Below are positions 1-5,126 of a stretch of DNA of 5,391 nucleotides, one piece after another. The stretch spans positions 1 through 5,391 of the forward strand of contig JAUWIS010000066.1 of assembly GCA_030605245.1 (NCBI GenBank), given 5' to 3'. Below the pieces are notes generated by a model, which saw only the letters and a program-made list of their open reading frames with translations, searched no databases and was not told the DNA's origin. The first letter of the stretch is position 1. Every line of letters begins with the position of its first letter. Source of the DNA: Methanobacteriota archaeon. GTDB taxonomy: Archaea > Thermoplasmatota > JASEFT01 > JAUWIS01. A program made the translations under genes and the position numbers.

Positions 1-144
1 AATTGGAGGAACATACTGTTTTTGTTCTGGAGCTTTTGCTTTAAGCATTCCTACTGTGCTGCATACCTGGCATTTAACCTGCAAAGGTCTTTCTAAAGAA
101 GTTATATCCATTATGCTACCACATTTATGGCATTTTACCTTCAT
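1..144 (-). CDS. Small zinc-ribbon protein, N-terminal part (runs off left edge)
   Basis: The first 48 codons of a minus-strand gene are present; its C-terminus lies beyond base 1. The protein starts MKVKCHKCG and has two CxxC knuckles, Cys5/Cys8 and Cys25/Cys28, separated by 16 residues with a central ERPLQVKC stretch. That is the pattern of a treble-clef or rubredoxin-like zinc ribbon, common in small archaeal proteins and as a domain of larger archaeal membrane or regulatory proteins. A Lys/Pro/Gln-rich segment follows (residues 35-48), probably a linker. There is no Shine-Dalgarno before the ATG, but a TATA box sits about 27 bases upstream, so the mRNA is probably leaderless. The frame is open back to the gcvPB stop codon but contains no other start codon, which supports this ATG. 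The zinc site is clear; the function is unknown. It may be unrelated to glycine cleavage since it seems to have its own promoter. Confidence 0.75.
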   Translation of the reverse strand, partial: MKVKCHKCGSIMDITSLERPLQVKCQVCSTVGMLKAKAPEQKQYVPPI

Positions 145-167
145 AGGAAAAGAAAGGCTTTCGCAGG

Positions 168-174
168 ATATAAA
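168..174 (-). promoter_or_regulatory. TATA box for the zinc-ribbon gene
   Basis: The minus strand reads AAAAGGTTTATATCC across 181-166: a purine-rich BRE-like stretch followed by a TTTATAT TATA core. The core is centred about 27 bases upstream of the ATG at 144, the usual archaeal TATA-to-transcription-start distance. Transcription would therefore start at or within a couple of bases of the start codon. The absence of a Shine-Dalgarno there agrees with leaderless translation. It lies in the 36-base gap after gcvPB, so the downstream gene can be expressed separately from the gcv operon. This is inferred from spacing and motif only. Confidence 0.5.
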
Positions 175-180
175 CCTTTT

Positions 181-1608
181 TTATTTTTTCTCCTTGAACA
201 TCTTCCAGCTTAGTATCATGTTTTTTGCAGCGCCAATTTCATCAATCTTTCCAGCAGATGTGTTTTTCGGTGAATAATTCTTTAAAGGATTTTTTGATAT
301 TTTTATCATTGCATGGATAAATTTATCCATCTCATTTTTTGATTCTGTTTCGGTTGGTTCAATCATAATTGCTTCATCAACAAGATGCGGGAAATATATC
401 GTTGGTGCATGCAGTCCATAATCAAGAAGCATTTTTGCAAGGTCCAGTGTTCTTGCATTTTTTTCCTTCAGTTCTGAGCCGGCTAACACAAACTCGTGTT
501 TCCTTAAATTTTTATAAGGTAAAGGGTAATGTTTTTTCAGTTTTTCCTTCATGTAATTGGCATTCAGGACAGACAGTTCAGCCACATTTTTTAGACCGTT
601 TCCTCCAAGAAGTTTAATGTAAACATAGGCTTTCAGAAGCACAGCAAAATTACCATAAAAAGGACTTATTTTTCCTATGGAATCAGGTTTATCATAGTTG
701 AGATAATATTTTTTCTCATCATACTCTACTTGTGGGATAGGCAAAAATTTTCTTAGAAAAGACTTCACTCCAACAGGCCCAGCTCCTGGTCCACCGCCAC
801 CATGTGGTGTGCAGAATGTTTTATGCAGGTTAAAATGAACAAGGTCAAAGCCCATATCACCAGGGCGGGCTTTTCCCATAATGGCATTCAGGTTCGCGCC
901 ATCATAATAGAGAAGCGCCCCTGCATCATGAACAGCTTCTGCTATTTCGCAAACATTCTCCTCAAAAATCCCAAGCGTGTTAGGGTTTGTAAGCATAAAC
1001 GCTGCTGTTTTATCTGATAATGCGTTTTTTAATGCTTTAAGACATACCATCCCGTCTTCTGATGGTATCTCAACAACATCGAAACCTGCCATGTGCGCTG
1101 ATGCAGGATTTGTTCCATGCGCGGTATCAGGCAAGATAACCTCTGTTCTTGATTCATTTCTTGATTCATGATACGCTCTTGTTATAAGCATCCCTGTAAA
1201 CTCCCCATGCGCACCTGCTGCAGGCTGTAATGTCACATCATCTACACCACCAATTTCTTTAAGCATTTGCTCAAGCTCATACATTATCCTCAATGAGCCC
1301 TGAACTGTTGATTGAGACTGATATGGATGCAAGTTTACCTCCTCAAAACCTGCGATTTCCTCAACAATTTTTGGTGTGTACTTCATTGTACAGGAGCCAA
1401 GTGGATAAAAGCCAGTGTCTACACCATAGTTCATTTGTGAAAGGCGTGTGTAATGGCGCACAACCTCTGGCTCAGTTAAAGATGGAATTTCAGGAAGTTT
1501 TTTCCTTGAAATTTTTTCAGGAACAACATTATTTCTTTCGGATTTTGATGTATTTTTTCTGCCTATCTCAAATATTAATGGTTCATCATATCTTGCCTGT
1601 CTAAACAT
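181..1608 (-). CDS. gcvPB: Glycine dehydrogenase (decarboxylating) subunit 2, P-protein C-terminal half
   Basis: This is the catalytic PLP-binding subunit of the two-subunit glycine decarboxylase. With GcvPA it decarboxylates glycine and transfers the aminomethyl group to the lipoyl arm of GcvH in the cytoplasm. At 475 aa it is full length for the family. Visible signatures are GVDTGFYPLGSCTMKYTPK (residues 62-80), NLHPYQSQSTVQG (92-104), the LQPAAGAHGEFTG loop (127-139), DTAHGTNPASAH (161-172), Asp236 in YYDGANLNAIMGKARPGD, which is expected to contact the PLP ring nitrogen, and the Schiff-base Lys263 in HFNLHKTFCTPHGGGGPG. The C-terminal end (DEIGAAKNMILSW) also matches the family, so nothing is missing. 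The start is fixed by a strong Shine-Dalgarno three bases upstream. The first 8 bases overlap the end of gcvPA, which should couple translation and help equal subunit production. It is the last gene of the operon. Confidence 0.97.
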   Translation of the reverse strand: MFRQARYDEPLIFEIGRKNTSKSERNNVVPEKISRKKLPEIPSLTEPEVVRHYTRLSQMNYGVDTGFYPLGSCTMKYTPKIVEEIAGFEEVNLHPYQSQSTVQGSLRIMYELEQMLKEIGGVDDVTLQPAAGAHGEFTGMLITRAYHESRNESRTEVILPDTAHGTNPASAHMAGFDVVEIPSEDGMVCLKALKNALSDKTAAFMLTNPNTLGIFEENVCEIAEAVHDAGALLYYDGANLNAIMGKARPGDMGFDLVHFNLHKTFCTPHGGGGPGAGPVGVKSFLRKFLPIPQVEYDEKKYYLNYDKPDSIGKISPFYGNFAVLLKAYVYIKLLGGNGLKNVAELSVLNANYMKEKLKKHYPLPYKNLRKHEFVLAGSELKEKNARTLDLAKMLLDYGLHAPTIYFPHLVDEAIMIEPTETESKNEMDKFIHAMIKISKNPLKNYSPKNTSAGKIDEIGAAKNMILSWKMFKEKK

Positions 1609-2938
1609 GGCTCACCTCCTTCAAACCATTTACAAGGGTAAGTAAGTCCTCCTTTGAATGCATTTCAGACACAGTACAAAGCATAGTGTTTCCAAGTTCA
1701 GGGAATTGCTTGGTTAAAACCAGCCCGGGATCAACACCTTTTTCAACTAATTTTTTATGAATCCTGTTTATATCGTTTTTGGATTGTATAACAAATTCAT
1801 TAAAGTGATAAGAGCTGAAAAGGGGTGCCTTAAAGCCATCTATCTTATTGAGCTCATCTGATAAAAATTTTGTTTTTGAAACAAGTTCTCTCCCGATTTT
1901 TTCTAAACCGTCAGGGCCAATTAAAGAAAGATAAACAACCGTGGATAATGCGCACAACGACTCATTCGTGCATATGTTTGATGATGCCTTCTCCCTTCTT
2001 ATATGCTGTTCCCTTGTCTGTAATGTCATACAAAAAGCCCTTCTTCCATTTGTATCCTTTGTCATACCAATGACTCTGCCAGGCATCTGTCTTATATATT
2101 CTTTTTTGCAGGCAAATATTCCAAGTAAAGGACCACCAAAACCCATAGGATTACCAATTGATTGTCCTTCACCAACAACAATATCCGCATTATACTCAGC
2201 TGGTGATTTTATTATACCAAGACTCATAGGATTTACGCCTGCGACAAACAATGCTTTCCCAATAATGTTTTTAATTTCATCTATTTCATCCTCAAAAACA
2301 CCAAAAAAGTTTGGATTTTCAACATAAATACCAGCAGTATTATCATTTATATTATTTTTTAATTCATCAAGATTTATTTTTCCTGTTTCCGTATCATATC
2401 CTATCTCTTTTATCTTCAATCCTGCACCTTTTGCATAGTTTCTCAAAACACTTTTTTTCTCCCAGCTTATTGCTCCGGGGATAATAAACTCTTTTTTTCT
2501 ATTCATCCTTGAGCACATCAAAGCAGCTTCACCAACTGCTGTTGCCCCGTCATACATGGAAGCATTTGCAACATCCATGCCTGTGAGTTCAGCAATCATG
2601 CTCTGGTACTCAAACATCGCCTGAAGCATTCCCTGGCTAACTTCTGGCTGATACGGTGTGTAGGATGTGTAAAACTCTGACCTGCCGGTTATTGCTTTCA
2701 CAGCAGATGGAACATAAATATCATAGATACCAGAACCAAGAAAAGACAAAAATTTTTTATTTTGTTCCAGTATTTCCGTTACCTGCTTTTTTACTTCCAT
2801 TTCACTCTTTCCATCAGGCAAATTCAACTTTTTTATCCTTATTTTTTCAGGTATGTCGGAAAATAGTTCATCAATGCTTTTTACCCCGATTTCTTTCAGC
2901 ATTTCTTTCCTGTATTCAAAGTTAGGAATATAATTCAT
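1601..2938 (-). CDS. gcvPA: Glycine dehydrogenase (decarboxylating) subunit 1, P-protein N-terminal half
   Basis: This is the non-PLP-anchoring half of the split P-protein; the active enzyme is an alpha2beta2 assembly with GcvPB. At 445 aa it is the normal length. Diagnostic segments are YIPNFEYRKEMLKEIGVKSIDELF at the N-terminus (residues 3-26), FLGSGIYDIYVPSAVKAI (66-83), and the hallmark FYTSYTPYQPEVSQGMLQAM (89-108) followed by FEYQSMIAELTGMDVANASMYDGATA (109-134). A later stretch reads GEGQSIGNPMGFGGPLLGIFACKKEYIRQMPGR, and the RAFCMTLQTREQHIRREKASSNICTNESL segment is typical of the family. The ATG overlaps the gcvH stop codon as ATGA, and a GGAG motif lies five bases upstream, so translation is probably coupled to gcvH. 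The TAG stop lies within the first codons of gcvPB. No key segment is missing. Confidence 0.97.
   Translation of the reverse strand: MNYIPNFEYRKEMLKEIGVKSIDELFSDIPEKIRIKKLNLPDGKSEMEVKKQVTEILEQNKKFLSFLGSGIYDIYVPSAVKAITGRSEFYTSYTPYQPEVSQGMLQAMFEYQSMIAELTGMDVANASMYDGATAVGEAALMCSRMNRKKEFIIPGAISWEKKSVLRNYAKGAGLKIKEIGYDTETGKINLDELKNNINDNTAGIYVENPNFFGVFEDEIDEIKNIIGKALFVAGVNPMSLGIIKSPAEYNADIVVGEGQSIGNPMGFGGPLLGIFACKKEYIRQMPGRVIGMTKDTNGRRAFCMTLQTREQHIRREKASSNICTNESLCALSTVVYLSLIGPDGLEKIGRELVSKTKFLSDELNKIDGFKAPLFSSYHFNEFVIQSKNDINRIHKKLVEKGVDPGLVLTKQFPELGNTMLCTVSEMHSKEDLLTLVNGLKEVSHV
1612..1621 (-). promoter_or_regulatory. Ribosome binding site of gcvPB
   Basis: The minus strand carries AAGGAGGTGA three bases before the gcvPB ATG. 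It is a near-complete match to the 3' end of 16S rRNA (archaeal form ending in AUCACCUCC). It lies inside the last codons of gcvPA and decides the gcvPB start. It is the strongest Shine-Dalgarno in the window. Confidence 0.85.
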
Positions 2939-3324
2939 GCCTTCTCCGATTCTATATGTTTTTCGTATTCCTCAGCATTTAAAAATTCCTTAATCTCTAA
3001 CCCATCCTTTATCTCAATTACAGCAATCCATCCATCATTATACGGTGAATTGTTTATCCTGTCAGGTGAATCCTCCAGCGTTTTATTAACCTCAACGATT
3101 TTTCCGGAAACAGGAGAGTACACCTCGGAAACCGATTTCACTGACTCCAGAACACAGAGTTCATCACCCTTTTTCAGTTCTTTACCAACCTCTGGCAGTT
3201 CAACATATACTATATCCGTCATTTTCTCCTGCGCGTAATCTGTCACGCCAATTCTCATCTTTTCATTTTCAGTTTTTACCCACTCATGTGTTTTTGTGTA
3301 TTTCAGATCCTTTTTTATTTCCAT
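2935..3324 (-). CDS. gcvH: Glycine cleavage system H protein (lipoyl carrier)
   Basis: This is the mobile lipoyl carrier of the glycine cleavage system. It accepts the aminomethyl group from the P-protein, presents it to GcvT, and is reoxidised by dihydrolipoyl dehydrogenase. At 129 aa it has the standard length. The N-terminal KYTKTHEWV (residues 8-16) and IGVTDYAQEKMTDIVYVELPEVG (25-47) are classic. The lipoylation site is Lys63 in LESVKSVSEVYSPVSGKI, and the C-terminal RINNSPYNDGWI corresponds to the family's LVNxxPYGxGWI. Lys63 must be lipoylated for activity; no lipoate ligase or synthase gene is visible here. The start is supported by a GGAGGA Shine-Dalgarno six bases upstream. The gene is 11 bases downstream of gcvT and overlaps gcvPA by four bases. 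Confidence 0.97.
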   Translation of the reverse strand: MEIKKDLKYTKTHEWVKTENEKMRIGVTDYAQEKMTDIVYVELPEVGKELKKGDELCVLESVKSVSEVYSPVSGKIVEVNKTLEDSPDRINNSPYNDGWIAVIEIKDGLEIKEFLNAEEYEKHIESEKA

Positions 3325-3330
3325 ATTTAT

Positions 3331-3338
3331 TCCTCCTA
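3331..3338 (-). promoter_or_regulatory. Ribosome binding site of gcvH fused to the gcvT stop codon
   Basis: The minus strand reads TAGGAGGA: the TAG stop of gcvT shares its last G with a GGAGGA Shine-Dalgarno, which lies six bases from the gcvH ATG. A ribosome terminating on gcvT is therefore sitting on the gcvH entry site, the arrangement expected for termination-reinitiation coupling. Confidence 0.75.
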
Positions 3339-4397
3339 TACAAATGGCAGTTTCATTATTTTTGCCTTTGCATTTTTATCCCGGATAACAATATCTAGGG
3401 ATTCGCCTATATTACTATATTCAGGTCTCACATACCCCAGTCCTATACCTTTTCTCAGACTTGATGACATTGTACCACTTGTCACAATTCCAACTGTTTC
3501 ATTGTTTTTCATGATTTTACATCCATGACGCGGAATCCCTTTTTCGAGAATGAAACCAACAAAATGATCATGTTTTTCTTCTTTCTGCTTTAGCAACGCA
3601 TTCTTGCCAGTAAAATCATGGTTGTATTTCACAACCCAGGAAGCATTTGTTTCAAGTGATGTTCTGTCCTCATGAAAATCCTGACCTGACAATAGGTACC
3701 CTTTTTCAAGGCGTAATGTATCCCTGCATCCAAGACCGCAGGGCTTTAACCCGCATTCTACACCGGCATCAAGGATTTTTTTCCAGATAATCTTCCCAAA
3801 ATCATTATCTGTAAATATCTCACATCCTCTCTCACCTGTATATCCTGTGCCTGTAACAAGACAGGTTTTACCAAAATCCACATAGTCCGCCCAGAACGGT
3901 TTAATGTTTTTTAGATCATAATCTGTTAAATTCTGCAAAACCTCCATTGATTTAGGACCCTGGACAGCAAGACACACGTAACTATCGGTTTTGTTTTCTA
4001 TTTTCACATCCTTTTCAGATGCAGATTTATTAAAAATATCAAAAATTCTATCCACCATACTCGCATTTGGAACGCAGAAACACCTGTTCGCATCAATTTT
4101 TGTGAAAAGCATGTCATCAACAATTTTCCCCTCCGCATTTAATATATGTGTGTATTTGCATCTTTTTACTGACATATCTGCATCATTTGTTTGAATAGTC
4201 TGCATAACATCGAGAGCGTCCTTTCCGCTCACAATTATCTCGCCCATGTGTGAGACATCAAAAACACCCGCATTTTTTCGAACAGCAAGATGCTCGTCAA
4301 CAATGCCTGAATAATAAAGAGGCATCTCCCATCCTGCAAAACCCACAATATGTGCATTAAGTGACTTATGAATCTCAAATAATGGTGTATGTTTCAT
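3336..4397 (-). CDS. gcvT: Glycine cleavage system T protein (aminomethyltransferase)
   Basis: This enzyme releases ammonia from the aminomethyl-lipoyl arm of GcvH and passes the one-carbon unit to a reduced pterin, classically tetrahydrofolate giving 5,10-methylene-THF. At 353 aa it is close to the usual 360-370. Seen in order: HTPLFEIH at the N-terminus, AGWEMPLYYSGIVDEHLAVR (residues 21-40), GVFDVSHMGEI (44-54), the Asp94/Asp95 pair in LNAEGKIVDDMLF, which contains the family's catalytic aspartate, LAVQGPKSMEVL, TGTGYTGERGCEIF, RDTLRLEKGYLLSGQDF, and the C-terminal barrel with FTGKNALL, IVTSGTMSSSLRKGIGLGYV. It is the first gene of the operon. No Shine-Dalgarno precedes the ATG and the upstream sequence is very AT-rich, so it is probably leaderless or has a short leader. 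Dimethylglycine or sarcosine dehydrogenase-type relatives are excluded by the size and by the operon. Confidence 0.96.
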   Translation of the reverse strand: MKHTPLFEIHKSLNAHIVGFAGWEMPLYYSGIVDEHLAVRKNAGVFDVSHMGEIIVSGKDALDVMQTIQTNDADMSVKRCKYTHILNAEGKIVDDMLFTKIDANRCFCVPNASMVDRIFDIFNKSASEKDVKIENKTDSYVCLAVQGPKSMEVLQNLTDYDLKNIKPFWADYVDFGKTCLVTGTGYTGERGCEIFTDNDFGKIIWKKILDAGVECGLKPCGLGCRDTLRLEKGYLLSGQDFHEDRTSLETNASWVVKYNHDFTGKNALLKQKEEKHDHFVGFILEKGIPRHGCKIMKNNETVGIVTSGTMSSSLRKGIGLGYVRPEYSNIGESLDIVIRDKNAKAKIMKLPFV

Positions 4398-4474
4398 AAT
4401 AGGTGGTATGTATTTAGATATAGAAATAATTTTACCAAGGCAATATTTAATTAATCATAAATTTATATACATTT
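4398..4474. promoter_or_regulatory. Divergent promoter region between gcvT and the plus-strand cluster
   Basis: These 77 bases separate two outward-facing genes and must hold both promoters. They are strongly AT-rich. A consensus TATA element (TTTATATA on plus, TATATAAA on minus) lies at 4462-4469, and a weaker one (CTATATC on the minus strand) at 4417-4423, about 23 bases from the gcvT ATG. A third candidate (ATATTTAA) at 4443-4450 is 27-28 bases from the ATG at 4475. Short palindromes TTAATTAA (4447-4454) and ATAAATTTAT (4457-4466) are present. Neither flanking gene has a Shine-Dalgarno at its assigned start. There is no room for a tandem glycine riboswitch, so any glycine control must act through a DNA-binding regulator. 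Confidence 0.6.
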
Positions 4475-4477
4475 ATG
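4456..4477. repeat. Dyad CATAAAT-N8-ATTTATG covering the TATA box
   Basis: CATAAAT at 4456-4462 and its exact reverse complement ATTTATG at 4471-4477 flank an 8-base spacer that holds most of the TATA box. The half-site centres are 15 bases apart, near one and a half helical turns. An arrangement over the TATA box would suit an operator for a dimeric repressor such as an Lrp/AsnC-type protein, but in a region this AT-rich a 7-bp dyad can arise by chance. It includes the ATG at 4475. Confidence 0.35.
4462..4469 (+). promoter_or_regulatory. Consensus archaeal TATA box
   Basis: TTTATATA matches the archaeal TATA consensus well. Because the element is nearly symmetric it could serve either strand. 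Read on plus, a start 26-27 bases downstream would fall at about 4492-4493, on an in-frame GTG inside the assigned downstream gene. Read on minus, it would give gcvT a leader of about 43 bases. Which direction it serves is undecided from sequence. Confidence 0.5.
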
Positions 4478-4834
4478 CTTAATCCGTTTCAGGTGCTACT
4501 TGGTTTGCTGCTAATATTCTTCCTTCCCGGGTTCACATTTGTGAAGGCGCTGTTCCCAAAAAAAGAGGAACTTGACAAAGAGTTTGGCACACTCTACCAG
4601 GTTGTTCTTGGAATAGGCATGAGTATTGTCATAACCATAATTGTTGGCATAGTTTTAGGTTCACTCCCATTAACAAATGGTAAAGGTCAGTTCACCTCTG
4701 TGAACATAATCCTCATGCTCTCTGTTATCACAATCCTTCTTTTTATAATAGGTATATTCAGAAACTCGTACCCGGGATTAACAAAACTTTTAGAGAAGGT
4801 GAAACATGAAAAAGGAACAGGAAGACATATATGA
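4475..4834 (+). CDS. Small DUF1616-like integral membrane protein
   Basis: A 119-aa protein with three predicted membrane helices: about residues 6-26 (FQVLLGLLLIFFLPGFTFV), 41-62 and 75-95. The N-terminal helix ends in LPGFTFVKALFPKKEELD (17-34). This closely resembles the N-terminal signature of archaeal DUF1616 membrane proteins (LPGYALVxALFPRKDELD), which is my basis for the family link; the function of that family is unknown. Known DUF1616 proteins are usually longer, with a large extracellular part, whereas this one ends after a short basic tail (KLLEKVKHEKGTGRH), so it is a minimal form. The assigned ATG has no Shine-Dalgarno and lies only 6-13 bases from the TATA box at 4462-4469. An in-frame GTG at 4493, codon 7, fits a leaderless start from that TATA better, and would still keep the first helix. 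The gene overlaps the next one by 29 bases. Confidence 0.75.
   Translation: MLNPFQVLLGLLLIFFLPGFTFVKALFPKKEELDKEFGTLYQVVLGIGMSIVITIIVGIVLGSLPLTNGKGQFTSVNIILMLSVITILLFIIGIFRNSYPGLTKLLEKVKHEKGTGRHI
4798..4802 (+). promoter_or_regulatory. Ribosome binding site of the 86-aa gene
   Basis: GGTGA, within GAAGGTGAAAC, lies three bases before the ATG at 4806 and inside the last codons of the membrane-protein gene. It fixes the start of the overlapping downstream gene and is of the archaeal GGTGA type. Confidence 0.7.
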
Positions 4835-5066
4835 GTCTTTAATACCATGTTTTGTTGTTAACAAAAACAATGAAAGAATCGGTGAAACAATAGGCATGGA
4901 TGGGGAAAGGATTATTGTAAAAAATAAGGATGTCTTTTACTCTGTTCCTGTATCAAAACTCAATAAAAAATTTGATAAACTTGTAGTTGATGCTGTTGAC
5001 TGGAAAGAGGCAAAAATCCTTGGTGAGAGATGGAGAAAAAAATCATTTGTTGTGGGGAAAATATGA
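4806..5066 (+). CDS. Small protein of unknown function, possible PRC-barrel-like fold
   Basis: An 86-aa soluble, charged protein (many Lys, Glu and Asp) without membrane segments or a signal peptide. Residues 13-50 alternate short beta-like stretches and turns (IPCFVVNKNNERIGETIG, then ERIIVKNKDVFYSVPVSKL), a pattern like small beta-barrels such as PRC-barrel domains, where a G-x-x-hydrophobic turn is followed by a strand and a YxVP segment. The C-terminal part (residues 62-82, DAVDWKEAKILGERWRKKS) looks helical and basic. The family link is my inference from the pattern and is weak. A GGTGA motif supports the start, and the 29-base overlap with the membrane-protein gene in another frame indicates co-translation. 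It precedes pth2 on the same strand, so the three may form one transcription unit. Confidence 0.75.
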   Translation: MKKEQEDIYESLIPCFVVNKNNERIGETIGMDGERIIVKNKDVFYSVPVSKLNKKFDKLVVDAVDWKEAKILGERWRKKSFVVGKI

Positions 5067-5080
5067 TTTCCATCCCACTC

Positions 5081-5107
5081 GAAAACTTTTTCAAAGAAAA
5101 AGTTTTC
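5081..5107. repeat. Perfect 12-bp inverted repeat with 3-base loop
   Basis: GAAAACTTTTTC (5081-5092) and its exact reverse complement GAAAAAGTTTTC (5096-5107) are separated by AAA, giving a long AT-rich hairpin between the 86-aa gene and pth2. It is not followed by a T tract, so it is not a classical intrinsic terminator, though each arm carries a T5 run on one strand. In RNA it would place a stem ten bases upstream of the pth2 Shine-Dalgarno, where it could act as a processing or stability element. It could also be one copy of a dispersed palindromic repeat. Confidence 0.85.
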
Positions 5108-5116
5108 TCGTTATCA

Positions 5117-5121
5117 GGTGA
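5117..5121 (+). promoter_or_regulatory. Ribosome binding site of pth2
   Basis: GGTGA lies five bases before the pth2 ATG and just after the hairpin at 5081-5107, which leaves it single-stranded in that fold. It is the same motif class as the site of the preceding gene. Confidence 0.7.
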
Positions 5122-5126
5122 AAAAT

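Noticed and set aside
146..165. Weak hairpin (GAAA-GCC-TTTC on the minus strand) followed by TTTT as a terminator of the gcv operon
   Set aside because: The stem is only four base pairs and sits in the core promoter of the next gene. The T-rich stretch might help termination, but I cannot support it as a defined terminator.
142..183. In-frame continuation of gcvPB past its TAA into the zinc-ribbon protein, suggesting a readthrough or split fusion
   Set aside because: The frames do match, but that happens one time in three. GcvPB already ends at its normal C-terminus, and the zinc-ribbon gene has a TATA box and an ATG of its own.
56..2925. Plus-strand open frames opposite the gcv genes, for example 1293-1604 and 1941-2327
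   Set aside because: They lie fully antisense to well-conserved gcv genes, have no recognisable motifs or ribosome binding sites, and their proteins are low-complexity reflections of the coding strand.
3336..3338. TAG stop codons of gcvT and gcvPA as possible pyrrolysine codons
   Set aside because: Both proteins end at the normal family length, and after the gcvT TAG the frame meets another stop two codons later. Readthrough would add nothing meaningful.
3050..4194. Plus-strand open frames opposite gcvH and gcvT
   Set aside because: They are antisense shadows of conserved genes; the Ser/Phe-rich translations are typical of reversed AT-rich coding sequence.
4398..4474. Possible glycine riboswitch upstream of gcvT
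   Set aside because: The gap is only 77 bases, shared with a divergent gene, very AT-rich, and shows no structured GC-rich helices. Tandem glycine riboswitches need more room and are a bacterial feature.
5081..5107. The inverted repeat as an intrinsic terminator or insertion-sequence end
   Set aside because: No T tract follows the stem, and there is no transposase gene, target duplication or second copy in the window.
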